Source of the DNA: Bacteroidota bacterium
GTDB taxonomy: Bacteria > Bacteroidota > Bacteroidia > AKYH767-A > OLB10
DNA length: 44,925 bases
Reading direction: 5' to 3'
Assembly: GCA_024643795.1 (NCBI GenBank)
Contig: JAHEMF010000021.1
Coordinates: 1-44,925 of the forward strand
Positions 1 to 8,607 of this stretch are shown piece by piece. The notes under the pieces were generated by a model. That model was not told the origin of the DNA, ran no database searches, and worked only from the letters and a program-made list of their open reading frames with translations. A program made the translations under genes and the position numbers. Numbering within the stretch: the first letter of the stretch is position 1; every line of letters starts with the position of its first letter.

Positions 1-1373
1 TTTCCTGCACAGATGGTATCACTGGATGCACTGGCAGTGCCGGCAACAGATGCAGGTCCTACATCAATGAACAAGCTATCGATATATCCGCATACGCCAT
101 CATCAGCAACTACGGTATAAATTGTAGGAGTAGTAGGGTTGGCAGTAACAACTGTGCCTGTGGTACCACTGAGACCTGCCGGTGGTGACCATGTGTACGT
201 GTAATTACCATTGATCGAGTTAACGGTTAGTGTGGTTGACTGTCCGGAACAGAGTGCACTGTCTGCTGCTGATATGGTAGCAGGGTCGGAGGGATTGACT
301 GTTGCGATGGCCGGTGTTCGACCGCTTTCACAACCGGTCTCGTAGTTAAAGATTATTCTTCCGCGCTGACCTGCAGCTGCTACGATCAGCAGCCCGGTTG
401 AAGCAGGGTCAAAACCTGTGAGGTTGCTTTGCATCCCTGCACGGTTCAATGCTACCGTATTGCCATCAATAGTTGTGTTAAATGCAGCACCACTATCGTA
501 TGAGTTTATCGCTGCGAAGTTGCTCACAGGATCTGAACCTCTATTTCCAATTATTGCAATGTGTTGTCCCACCTGAACAGGAATATTAACAGAAATTGGT
601 CCGGAGGTAGTGTTATTCTGTGTCATATATAAAGTCGTAAAACCCATCACAACAGTTCCGGCTGGAGGAGGAGGACCAGGAGGATACATCAACACAGCAA
701 TACTCTGATTGGCGGTACTTGCTTCAGTAGGTACATATAAGCTGGTTATAGTAAAATTAGAAGGTGCTGTAAACCAATACCCTCTGGTGTAACCAGTATA
801 AACTGTTGAATGAGTAGTCATGGGTGCAGCGGCAGCTCCACCACCATTAGATACGGCAGCGGCATAAAAGGTTGTGGTTGCTGCAACATTTGGTGTGTAG
901 GAAGAGCCTGTAGCCAACGCCGTTCCACCTGAAACAACATCATACCATTTGATTGTGGATCCGGTTCCCGTAGCAGTTAATGTTACCTGACCATACCCGC
1001 ATCGTGTGGCATTGGTTGTAGTTGGTGGGTTTATTCCTACGTTAATCGTGATGGTGTTTGAGGTGTCTGGTAAACATCCTGTGGCTGTTACAACGGACCT
1101 GAAATCAGTGGTGGTCATAACTGTAATGTTATAAGAATCAGAGGTAGAACCTGTGCCGGTTTCATCTATCCAGCTGGATCCATCAAAGCTTTGCCATTGG
1201 ATTGCACCAATATATCCTGTTAAGATCAGTGATGTTGTATCTCCAAAGCATACTGAATCTGAAATTGCTGATGCAGTTCCAGCATCCGAACAGGTTTGTG
1301 CATTGATAGAACCTGTTTTTAAGATCAGGCATGAAACAATAATTAAAACCAAAGATGTAATGGTAGATCTCAT
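1..1373 (-). CDS. Secreted Ig-like surface protein, 3' end cut by window edge
   Basis: An open minus-strand frame runs from an ATG at 1373 off the left edge of the window (457 codons visible). It opens with a hydrophobic signal peptide ending near SINAQ. Next comes a unit around IQWQSFDGSSWIDETG and a CHU_C-associated Ig-like unit (RCGYGQVTLTATG followed by KWYD and a GG turn). A jelly-roll-like stretch of about 150 residues follows, then a further Ig-like unit around YTYTWSPPAGLSG. The first 80 residues and the module order match the next minus-strand gene, so the two are paralogs. The C-terminal sorting domain expected for such proteins would lie outside the window. A strong terminator just upstream (1465-1490) makes this gene a separate transcription unit. 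The role is probably extracellular; no enzymatic residues are recognised. Confidence 0.8.
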   Translation of the reverse strand, partial: MRSTITSLVLIIVSCLILKTGSINAQTCSDAGTASAISDSVCFGDTTSLILTGYIGAIQWQSFDGSSWIDETGTGSTSDSYNITVMTTTDFRSVVTATGCLPDTSNTITINVGINPPTTTNATRCGYGQVTLTATGTGSTIKWYDVVSGGTALATGSSYTPNVAATTTFYAAAVSNGGGAAAAPMTTHSTVYTGYTRGYWFTAPSNFTITSLYVPTEASTANQSIAVLMYPPGPPPPAGTVVMGFTTLYMTQNNTTSGPISVNIPVQVGQHIAIIGNRGSDPVSNFAAINSYDSGAAFNTTIDGNTVALNRAGMQSNLTGFDPASTGLLIVAAAGQRGRIIFNYETGCESGRTPAIATVNPSDPATISAADSALCSGQSTTLTVNSINGNYTYTWSPPAGLSGTTGTVVTANPTTPTIYTVVADDGVCGYIDSLFIDVGPASVAGTASASSDTICAG

Positions 1374-1464
1374 TTGCTAAGTGGTTAGTAAGTCGGTTAA
1401 ATTCAATGTCCTAAAGCTAACCAACTTCAGTGAATTCACCAAAATAGCATACACATGCCTTGAT

Positions 1465-1490
1465 AAAAAAAGGGGGCTTATGCCCCCTCT
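1465..1490 (-). terminator. Rho-independent terminator of the 925-aa surface protein gene
   Basis: A perfect 7-bp GC-rich stem (1471-1477 with 1482-1488) has a 4-nt loop. On the minus strand it is followed by a run of six T (1470-1465). It sits 23 bp beyond the stop codon of the gene ending at 1513 and ahead of the next minus-strand gene. Confidence 0.85.
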
Positions 1491-1512
1491 ACAAAATATT
1501 GTATCTCAGTGC

Positions 1513-4290
1513 TTAACGAACAATATTAACTACAATGGTACGGGATTGTTCAGAACCCGAAATTTCCATTAGATATGTGCCAGGGCTTAAAGTAGTCACA
1601 TCCAGTTCTGTATGAATAATGTTTCCACTTTCAAACTTCACAGGATTTTTCACGACTCTTCCACTCAGGTCAACAAGAGTGATAGTCCCGTTAAATGTGG
1701 TTGGCTTTACTGATGTTATCGTTATTGTGTTTGAAGCAGGATTAGGAAATGCGGATATGCTCAAAGCATCAATTTCGTTTATGCCTATAGTTACTACGTT
1801 GAACGGAGACGATAATGAGGTGCATCCATTGATGGTAACTGCTACAGTATAGGTTCCTGTTTGGGTTAGATTTAATGATTGCCCGGTTTCTCCGGTTAAT
1901 ATTGAACCGTTAAGTATCCATTGATTTCCATTGGAAGCTGATGAAACCAGAGTATTGCCGATCTGGCCTATTGTTGGTGTTGCAGGATAAGGGTTAACTG
2001 TCACAATCACAGGCACCTTATTGCTTTTACATCCTTCAAGAACTTTCCAGTCATAAAACCAGTAATATGCAGTACCGGATCCAAATGCAGGCGTGTAATA
2101 TCCGGTGATTTCAAGTGGTCCATTTGCTACCTGATAAGGATATGTAGCACCGTTAGTGTTTCTGGTGCAAGCTACTGAACCTGCAGCTAATTCAAGTCTG
2201 TAACCTGTACCCGGTGAAACGGAAAACCCTAGGGGTATATCCTGGCCTAAAAATGCTACAACATTAGTGGTGTATGATGCAAGCACTGGGCCATTTTGAA
2301 TTTGTCTTAGGTTTATTGTGATCTGTCCTGCTGCTTGTGGAAAGATCTTCACTGACTCAATAGTACAGTTTGATATCACATCAAATGCACAACCAATGTC
2401 GTTACTTGTACCTGTTGTTTGACTGCCTATTCCTGGATTAATAGGTCCAATAGAGTAGTTAGACCCTCCAAATGCCTCAACCCACAATGTATCTGTCGCA
2501 ACAGCATTGAATGAATATGTTGCTCCCGTATATAACGGAGAATTTGAGGTTGAGTCAGTATACCAATGAAAGTTACCTTGTCCAATGGCTGTGAGTGAAA
2601 TGTTACCTCCTCCGCAAATGGCTGTATCTGCTATTATAGGGTCAGATATGCTCAAAACAGTAATGTCCAAAATATCTGACGTATCTGATGGGCAACCTCC
2701 ACTGGTTACAACAGCCCAGAATGATGTGTTTGATGTAGGACTAACAATGTAAGTTGTTGAATCAGATCCCGGACCTGTTTCGTTTACCCATGCAGTTCCA
2801 TTAAAACTTTGCCACTGTACAGTACCATTTGTACCACTCAAATTCAAATAAGATTCCCCTCCGGCGCAAATGGTATCTTGAAAAGTAGACGCAATTCCAG
2901 CTGCCGAAGGCGTTCCAACATTTAATGTAATTGTGTCTGTATTTGCACATGTTCCATCATCCCCTACAACAACATACGTTGTAGTAGTTACTGGAGTCGC
3001 TTGAACAACTGACCCAGTTGAGATATTTAATCCAGTTGTGGGTGTCCAAGTATAAATGTAATTTGAATTATTACTGGAGGCTGTAAGTGTTGATGTTTCA
3101 CCCTGGCAAAGTGCTGGCAATGATGGAGTAATTGATATAGCATCGGAAGGAGTAATAGTTACCTGAACCGGAATTCTTGGACTGGCGCATCCAAAACCCT
3201 GAAATGGCAAGGTCATGTTGGTGTTGGTTACTACTGCACTGGCGGCTGCTATTATATGGTCTGTTGCAATGTCGTTGTCCAGAAAGCCGATCCTTTGTAC
3301 TGAAGATCCGGAGGTGGCTGTTGTTTGATCGGCACCTGGCCCTGTCCATTTTGAAGAAGGGGTTATTGTAGCTCCGTTGATTACAACAGACATAGCCTGT
3401 ATGTTAGCATCAGGCCAATTCAATGGAACAAAGTCTTTTAAGTTGTTCTGATCATCAAGAATCATAGCCCATGCTGCAAAGCCTGGAAATGCTCCCGGAT
3501 TCCATAAAATGTTACTTCCCCAATAATTTGGGTCACTAAAATTATCAGTAAATGTGATTATACCTCCAGGTGGAATAATCCCACTAAGTACTTGTACGTT
3601 TGGATTTACAAGATTGATGTCAGTATAGCTGTTGCCAATGGCCACTCTCCACCCGGTTACATCTAATGCCTGATCGGAAACATTCTGGAGTTCAAGAATG
3701 TCCGTCGGGTCTAGAATCATTTCAGTTACCAATAATGGACTGGCATCTCCAAATCCATAGTTTATGTAATCTTCAAGAAATACAGTTGTGGAAGCAGGAA
3801 AATAATTATTGAGTCCCGTACCTGTCCCGAAAGGAGTGCCACCTGTGGCATTATTATACCATTTAAGTGTACCTGCACCACTTCCAATCAAGGTAACAAT
3901 TCCCGGACCGCATCGTGTTACATTATTGGCTGTTGGAACCGGAACTGTTCCTACTGTCAAGGTAATTACATTGCCGGTGTCTGGCAGGCAACCTGTATCG
4001 GTCACTATTGCTCTATAATAATTTGTTTCCTGTGGGTTAACATCATAAGAGTCTGTGGTAGAACCTGATCCGGTCTCATCTGCCCATATTATATTATCCA
4101 ATGAGCTTTGCCATTGTATTGCACCAATATACCCACTTAATGAAAGTGTGGTGGTGTCTTGGTAACAAACTGAATCGGCACTTGCAATAGCAATACCGGC
4201 ATCTGAACAAGTTTGACCAGATGAATAAAATGTCACCAAACTTAATGTTAAGATACTGAAAATCAATTTCTTGAATAAAGATAATTTCAT
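1513..4290 (-). CDS. T9SS-secreted Ig-like protein with lamin-tail domain
   Basis: 925 residues. A signal peptide covers about 1-26 (ending FYSSGQ). Residues 27-115 form an Ig-like unit with IQWQSS. About 120-175 is a CHU_C-associated Ig-like unit (RCGPGIVTL, KWYN). About 185-370 looks like a lamin-tail domain (LLVTEMILDPTDILELQN, then VTGWRV and IPPGG). More Ig/PKD-like units follow (YTWTPTTGLN; a second WQSFNGTAWVNETG), then a jelly-roll-like region near 650-770. The last 80 residues are a T9SS type A sorting domain (ISAFPNPASNTITI, LVDLSGRVV, LSPGTYLMEI). Export through the Sec system, outer-membrane passage by T9SS and surface attachment are expected from the family. Ligand and function are unknown. 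The N-terminal half is paralogous to the neighbour ending at the window edge. Confidence 0.88.
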   Translation of the reverse strand: MKLSLFKKLIFSILTLSLVTFYSSGQTCSDAGIAIASADSVCYQDTTTLSLSGYIGAIQWQSSLDNIIWADETGSGSTTDSYDVNPQETNYYRAIVTDTGCLPDTGNVITLTVGTVPVPTANNVTRCGPGIVTLIGSGAGTLKWYNNATGGTPFGTGTGLNNYFPASTTVFLEDYINYGFGDASPLLVTEMILDPTDILELQNVSDQALDVTGWRVAIGNSYTDINLVNPNVQVLSGIIPPGGIITFTDNFSDPNYWGSNILWNPGAFPGFAAWAMILDDQNNLKDFVPLNWPDANIQAMSVVINGATITPSSKWTGPGADQTTATSGSSVQRIGFLDNDIATDHIIAAASAVVTNTNMTLPFQGFGCASPRIPVQVTITPSDAISITPSLPALCQGETSTLTASSNNSNYIYTWTPTTGLNISTGSVVQATPVTTTTYVVVGDDGTCANTDTITLNVGTPSAAGIASTFQDTICAGGESYLNLSGTNGTVQWQSFNGTAWVNETGPGSDSTTYIVSPTSNTSFWAVVTSGGCPSDTSDILDITVLSISDPIIADTAICGGGNISLTAIGQGNFHWYTDSTSNSPLYTGATYSFNAVATDTLWVEAFGGSNYSIGPINPGIGSQTTGTSNDIGCAFDVISNCTIESVKIFPQAAGQITINLRQIQNGPVLASYTTNVVAFLGQDIPLGFSVSPGTGYRLELAAGSVACTRNTNGATYPYQVANGPLEITGYYTPAFGSGTAYYWFYDWKVLEGCKSNKVPVIVTVNPYPATPTIGQIGNTLVSSASNGNQWILNGSILTGETGQSLNLTQTGTYTVAVTINGCTSLSSPFNVVTIGINEIDALSISAFPNPASNTITITSVKPTTFNGTITLVDLSGRVVKNPVKFESGNIIHTELDVTTLSPGTYLMEISGSEQSRTIVVNIVR

Positions 4291-4321
4291 GAATTACAAG
4301 TTTTTACTGGTTAGTAGACTA

Positions 4322-4329
4322 CAAATTTA
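4322..4329 (-). promoter_or_regulatory. Bacteroidota -7 box TAAATTTG
   Basis: The minus strand reads TAAATTTG, a full match to TAnnTTTG, 31 bp upstream of the ATG at 4290. This predicts a leader of about 25 nt. No convincing -33 TTTG was seen. Confidence 0.5.
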
Positions 4330-4437
4330 AAAAACCAAGAGGCATAATAGCTCAGAATTCAATAATAGATCAGGTGGAAGTTGTGTCAATTTTAAGTAAT
4401 GACTTGATATGATGTATAGGGTTGGAATTAATAGCCT

Positions 4438-4445
4438 TACCTTTG
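4438..4445 (+). promoter_or_regulatory. Bacteroidota -7 box TACCTTTG
   Basis: TACCTTTG matches TAnnTTTG and lies 20 bp ahead of the ATG at 4466, which predicts a short leader. The -33 element is not clear. Confidence 0.45.
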
Positions 4446-4465
4446 AATTCACTTAAATCATTCAA

Positions 4466-6784
4466 ATGAAAAAAATATTACTGTTCGGGATCATTTTATT
4501 CTCAAGTTTATCCAATGCTCAGGTTAACTTGCAATTATTGGGGCACTTACCTTTTGGTGCTACTTGTGCGGGTGTAAGAGGGTATACTGACCTTAATAAC
4601 AATGAATATGCTCTGGTAGGAGCAGGTAATGGACTTTCTGTTGTAGATGTAACAGATCCCACAACTCCAGTATTGTTATTTACGGTTCCGGCTAACAGTA
4701 GTTTATGGAGAGAGATAGCGGTTTATGATCATTATGCATACAGTTGCACAGAAGGTGGCGGGGGAATAACTATTGTTGATCTGTCGAATTTGCCGGCATC
4801 ATATACCTCGTCAGTATATACTGGTGATGGTGCAATAGCGGGTCAGGTAAGCTCAGGACACACCATCCAGGTGTTTGATGATTATCTGTACATCTTTGGA
4901 ACTAATATTGGTCAGGGCGGTGCTATCATTTGTAGTCTTACAAATCCACTGAATCCAACTTATGTAGGAACGTATAACATTGAATATATTCATGATGGGT
5001 ATGTAAGGAATGATACGCTATGGGCAGCTGAAGTTTATGCTGGTCAGTTTAGTGTGATAGATGTTTCCAGCAAGTCATCACCCAATTTGCTTGCAACCCA
5101 ATCCACCCCTGGAAACTTCACACATAACACTTGGCTATCCGACAACAGTCAGTTCCTGTTCACTACCGACGAAGTTGGGAATGCTCCGTTAGCATCTTAT
5201 GATATCAGTGATATACAGAACATTCAACTTAAGGATACATACTACACCAACGTTATGCCTGCTGAGGAAGTACATAATGTTCGGGTGCTTGATGATTACC
5301 TGGTTAACCCTTCTTATGGTAGTCAGCTTACCATTGTTGATGCCCAGTATCCTGATAACCTTATTGAGATCGCCAGTTATCCCACCGGTAATTATTTGTG
5401 TTGGGATGCTGATCCATATTTACCTTCAGGAAACATAATTGCTACGGATGTTGGTGGTGGACTTTATGTGTTCGCACCATACTATGTCAGAGCTTGCTAC
5501 CTTGAAGGTAATGTAACCGACGCTAATAGCGGCCTCCCAATCAATGGTGTTACAGTAAATATTTTAACAACCAATGCCAGTTCCAGTACTTCGTCTGCAG
5601 GTGATTATAAAACCGGATATCCGGATGCAGGAACTTACCAGATAGAATTTATTAAAGCCGGGTACGAAACCAAAGTTATTTCAAATGTAGTTTTAACTTC
5701 TGGTGTTGTGCAAACTTTGAATGTGCAGTTAGATCCGTTTGTGATCAATGGACAGGTGCTTGAAAATGGTTCCAATAATCCTATTGTTTCAGCGCTTGTA
5801 AAAGTATCGGATGGAATCACAACAATTTATACAACAACCGATGCCAGTGGCAACTTTACTGTTAATTCTATCAGTTCAGGCATCTATGAAATTACAGCAG
5901 CTTATTTGAATTACGATTCAGATTGTATAACTGCAAATCTTATAAACGGCATGACCGTAACATTATATTTAACTCCACAGATTTATGATGACTTTACATT
6001 TGATTTTGGGTGGACGGTTTCCGGAAATGCAGTTACCGGAATTTGGGAAAGAGGTGAACCTGTAGGGACAATCTTCAGCACTACTCAGGCTAACCCTGAA
6101 AATGATTCTGGTAACGATTGTTCAGACTGGGCATTTGTAACTGGAAATGGTGGTGGAAGTGCAAATGATGATGATGTGGATGATGGTGTTACTATCCTAA
6201 CTTCTCCAGTTGTTGATATGAGCACTTATGCAGATCCATACTTAAATTATGAAAGATGGTTTTTTGAACAATTTTCATCCAACCCAAATGCCAATGATAC
6301 TATGTTCATTTCATTGACAAATGGCCTGGTAACAGAAGTAGTGGAAACGGTTACTGGACCATCTCCAACCAATTCAACCTGGGTTCCAAAGTCGTATAGG
6401 GTGCTTGATTTTTTACCGACAACTGCCACCATGCAAATGATAGTGTCAATATCTGACAAACCAGGTTCAGGTAACCCTCTCGAAGGTGGTCTGGATCATG
6501 TAAGGGTTACCGAAGGTCCGGTAGGTGTTTTTGAAAATACTGATGTTAACTTGAAATTATTTCCAAATCCCGTTGACGATGTTTTGCTGATAGGTGGATT
6601 AGAATCAACGCTTTATTCTGAAAAATTAGATGCTGAAATCTATGATGTAACCGGAAGGTTGGTGAAGGTAATGAACCTTAGAAGTGAAATGGTTGATGTG
6701 ACTCTGTTACAACCCGGATTATATTTTTTGAGGATAAAAAATCAAGATTCAATAATTGGTCAGCAAAAGTTCATTAAGAATTGA
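4466..6784 (+). CDS. Choice-of-anchor B family protein with T9SS sorting domain
   Basis: 772 residues. A signal peptide covers about 1-18 (MKKILLFGIILFSSLSNAQ). Residues 20-345 contain the LVIVD/beta-propeller-like repeats of the choice-of-anchor B family (GNGLSVVDVTDPTTPVLL, GGGITIVDLSNLP, SQLTIVDAQYPDN, DVGGGLYVFAP). Two carboxypeptidase-regulatory-like beta sandwiches follow (about 350-425, LEGNVTDANSGLPINGVTV, and about 428-500). A jelly-roll-like domain at about 505-680 has WERGEP and DVDDGVTILTSP. The C-terminal 75 residues are a T9SS type A sorting domain (LKLFPNPVDDVLLI, IYDVTGRLV, LQPGLYFLRI). It is probably a secreted or surface-anchored protein of unknown ligand. It is transcribed away from the minus-strand paralog pair and ends just before a bidirectional terminator. 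Confidence 0.88.
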   Translation: MKKILLFGIILFSSLSNAQVNLQLLGHLPFGATCAGVRGYTDLNNNEYALVGAGNGLSVVDVTDPTTPVLLFTVPANSSLWREIAVYDHYAYSCTEGGGGITIVDLSNLPASYTSSVYTGDGAIAGQVSSGHTIQVFDDYLYIFGTNIGQGGAIICSLTNPLNPTYVGTYNIEYIHDGYVRNDTLWAAEVYAGQFSVIDVSSKSSPNLLATQSTPGNFTHNTWLSDNSQFLFTTDEVGNAPLASYDISDIQNIQLKDTYYTNVMPAEEVHNVRVLDDYLVNPSYGSQLTIVDAQYPDNLIEIASYPTGNYLCWDADPYLPSGNIIATDVGGGLYVFAPYYVRACYLEGNVTDANSGLPINGVTVNILTTNASSSTSSAGDYKTGYPDAGTYQIEFIKAGYETKVISNVVLTSGVVQTLNVQLDPFVINGQVLENGSNNPIVSALVKVSDGITTIYTTTDASGNFTVNSISSGIYEITAAYLNYDSDCITANLINGMTVTLYLTPQIYDDFTFDFGWTVSGNAVTGIWERGEPVGTIFSTTQANPENDSGNDCSDWAFVTGNGGGSANDDDVDDGVTILTSPVVDMSTYADPYLNYERWFFEQFSSNPNANDTMFISLTNGLVTEVVETVTGPSPTNSTWVPKSYRVLDFLPTTATMQMIVSISDKPGSGNPLEGGLDHVRVTEGPVGVFENTDVNLKLFPNPVDDVLLIGGLESTLYSEKLDAEIYDVTGRLVKVMNLRSEMVDVTLLQPGLYFLRIKNQDSIIGQQKFIKN

Positions 6785-6799
6785 CCAGAGAATTTTAAA

Positions 6800-7480
6800 T
6801 CAAAAAAGGGATGCAGATGTGTATCCCTTTTTTGATGCCCTCAAAGAATCAGATTCAAGGATTAACTTTCCTGTATCTTTTTTTGCAGCATTAATCATTG
6901 ATACTGCTATTGAGTTGGCATATACAGGCTTGTATTTTTTCAAGTTTCCAGAAAACAAAGGTGAGATTAACTGCATCAGATATTTTGCTATAAACTCACC
7001 GGGTCTTTTTTCTTTGCGGTCACCCAAAATTATTGATGGCCTAACAATAATGACCTTATCCGGCCCCTCCCTGATTACACGATCTTCCATCTCACCTTTT
7101 ACAGACAGATAAAAGTTCTTGCTGGTTGAATTGGCTCCTAATGACGAGATCACTATGAACCCACTCACATTATTTTGTCTGGCGACCTTAGCTAGTTTTA
7201 CCGGCAGTTCCAGATCAACAGCTTTGAACGCATCTTTACTTCCGGCTTTCTTAATAGTAGTACCCAGGCAGCAAAACAGATCGGTGCCATGAACCTGATC
7301 GACCCAATCAGTGTTTGATTTAAAGTTGTCTACTACAACCTGTGAGATTTTTGGATCAATGGAGATTACTTTTTTTCTGACAAACAGAATTATTCTATCG
7401 TAGTAATTATCAAGAATAAGGTTTTCTACCAACTTACTTCCAACTAAGCCTGTTGCTCCAAATACCAATGCGGTTGCCAA
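6800..7480 (-). CDS. NAD(P)-binding Rossmann-fold reductase, HTATIP2/TIP30-like
   Basis: 226 residues. The N-terminal ALVFGATGLVGSKLVENL is the glycine-rich dinucleotide-binding loop of the atypical short-chain dehydrogenase superfamily. FCCLGTTIKKAGS and VISSLGANSTS are typical of the HTATIP2-like branch. An SDR-type Y-x3-K (YLSVK) follows the serine-rich strand, and VIIVRPSIILGDRKE resembles the usual post-catalytic strand. The length fits the family. Substrate is unknown and the protein is probably cytosolic. Its start lies 3 bp after the stop of the two-TM protein gene, so it is likely third in the operon led by the ECF sigma factor. Its last ten codons lie inside a terminator hairpin. 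Confidence 0.8.
   Translation of the reverse strand: MATALVFGATGLVGSKLVENLILDNYYDRIILFVRKKVISIDPKISQVVVDNFKSNTDWVDQVHGTDLFCCLGTTIKKAGSKDAFKAVDLELPVKLAKVARQNNVSGFIVISSLGANSTSKNFYLSVKGEMEDRVIREGPDKVIIVRPSIILGDRKEKRPGEFIAKYLMQLISPLFSGNLKKYKPVYANSIAVSMINAAKKDTGKLILESDSLRASKKGYTSASLF
6802..6833. terminator. Bidirectional hairpin terminator inside a gene end
   Basis: The left arm 6802-6815 (six A, GGGA, TGCA) pairs with the right arm 6820-6833 (TGTA, TCCC, six T), giving about 14 bp with one G-T wobble around a GATG loop. U-tracts exist on both strands. It follows the plus-strand gene ending at 6784 and also encodes the last codons of the minus-strand gene ending at 6800. Confidence 0.85.
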
Positions 7481-7483
7481 ATT

Positions 7484-7885
7484 CTATGAACCTTTGAGTA
7501 GCTTTTGATTTGCTACAAAGTTAAAGATCACTACACTTGCAATACTCGCAACGATTAGCGTGGCCATAACTAACAACGATGATGAAAAAGCATTATTAAT
7601 TGTATTGGTTATTTCAGGGTTATACAGGGCCTTGATTTTAAACATACCTGTGTCACTTACCTGTGAGTTCCCTGATAAATAGATTGTGGCAGCCGTTAAT
7701 GCTGAAATGATTATACCAATGATCCACCACATAGTATTACTTATCACAGGTTGATAACCTGACAGTAATGATTGCTTACCAGTGTTTACCCGTGCCAGAA
7801 TAGATTCGGTGAGGGTGGAAGGCGGTTGATCCAGTGTTGAGCTGTTGATCAGATCTCTTAATGGGTCTTGATTATTATTGATCAT
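7484..7885 (-). CDS. Two-TM membrane protein, candidate anti-sigma factor
   Basis: 133 residues, not assigned to a named family. A hydrophilic N-terminal segment of about 50 residues (DPLRDLINSSTLDQPPSTL) precedes a TM helix at about 52-72 (WWIIGIIISALTAATIYL). An intervening loop is followed by a second TM helix near 100-125 (LLVMATLIVASIASVVIFNF). It starts 9 bp after the sigma factor stop and is followed after 3 bp by the reductase, so the three are almost certainly co-transcribed. Position and topology suggest it holds or modulates the sigma factor at the membrane. There is no HxxxCxxC zinc anti-sigma motif, so that role is inferred from context only. Confidence 0.75.
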   Translation of the reverse strand: MINNNQDPLRDLINSSTLDQPPSTLTESILARVNTGKQSLLSGYQPVISNTMWWIIGIIISALTAATIYLSGNSQVSDTGMFKIKALYNPEITNTINNAFSSSLLVMATLIVASIASVVIFNFVANQKLLKGS

Positions 7886-7894
7886 AGTTCAAAG

Positions 7895-8476
7895 TTATTG
7901 AATTAATAATTCCAATTCAGTATCCAGTACCTTCCTGAGGTAGGATTCTATTTTTTTTCTTGCTCTGAATAATTTCACTTTAATATTTGCTTCAGTCAAT
8001 TCTGTAATTTCAGCAATGTCAGTTACGGCTACATTATCCATGTAATACAATGTAATGATCGTAGACTCCATTGGTTCCAGACTATCTATAGCTTTCCTGA
8101 CAAATAGTTGTTTATCCTTATGATTTATTATTGCCCCGGTATCAAGATTGCTATCATGATGCCCTTCAATAAATGCTTCATCATCTGTTGAAGTTGTGAT
8201 CAGATTTTTTTTTCGTGTTTTGTTAATGGCAAAATTCCAGGTTATGCGATATAGCCAGGAAGTAAACTTGGAATCGCCTCTGAAACTTTCAAGTGACCTG
8301 TGGACTTTTATAAATGTATCCTGGGTGACTTCTTCAGCATCTTCAGTGGTTCCTGTTATCCTTTTGGCGATATTGAACACCATGGTCTGGTGTTTTCGCA
8401 CTAAATGAGCAAAAGCCACCTGATCCTGATGGTTCACGATCCGGTCAATGTAATAAGAGTCCTCCTGGTAGGCCAT
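7895..8476 (-). CDS. RNA polymerase ECF-type sigma factor
   Basis: 193 residues. Region 2 spans about 22-92 (FAHLVRKHQTMVFNIAKRI, DAEEVTQDTFIKVH, FTSWLYRITWNFAINKTRK), covering the core-RNAP and -10 contacts. Region 4 spans about 128-185 (LEPMESTIITLYYMDNVAV, then LTEANIKVKLFRARKKI), the -35-recognising helix-turn-helix. Regions 1 and 3 are absent, as in ECF factors. It leads an operon with a two-TM protein and a reductase. An ECF-like promoter at 8486-8516 points into it, which suggests autoregulation. Only about 9 nt separate that promoter's -10 element from the ATG, so the transcript may be nearly leaderless. Confidence 0.95.
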   Translation of the reverse strand: MAYQEDSYYIDRIVNHQDQVAFAHLVRKHQTMVFNIAKRITGTTEDAEEVTQDTFIKVHRSLESFRGDSKFTSWLYRITWNFAINKTRKKNLITTSTDDEAFIEGHHDSNLDTGAIINHKDKQLFVRKAIDSLEPMESTIITLYYMDNVAVTDIAEITELTEANIKVKLFRARKKIESYLRKVLDTELELLIQ

Positions 8477-8485
8477 TTATATAGT

Positions 8486-8516
8486 TAAGACACCTGTTCA
8501 TGGAATCTCGTTACAA
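8486..8516 (-). promoter_or_regulatory. ECF-type promoter of the sigma factor operon
   Basis: The minus strand reads -35 TTGTAAC (8516-8510), 16 nt, then -10 GTGTCTTA (8493-8486). The general ECF pattern is a -35 ending in AAC and a -10 containing GTC, 16-17 nt apart. Both elements and the spacer length recur identically on the other strand at 8528-8558. The -10 ends 9 nt before the sigma factor ATG. Confidence 0.8.
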
Positions 8517-8527
8517 TTTATCAAATT

Positions 8528-8558
8528 TTGTAACCAACTATTCACCAAGGGTGTCTTA
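8528..8558 (+). promoter_or_regulatory. ECF-type promoter of the DUF6249-like gene
   Basis: The plus strand reads -35 TTGTAAC (8528-8534), 16 nt, then -10 GTGTCTTA (8551-8558). It is the mirror image of the divergent sigma-operon promoter about a centre at 8522. The predicted leader is about 43 nt before the ATG at 8608. Confidence 0.8.
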
Positions 8559-8607
8559 TCTCTAAATTAATCTATAAAGTGTTTATAAATCTTAAAATTT
8601 AAGCAAA

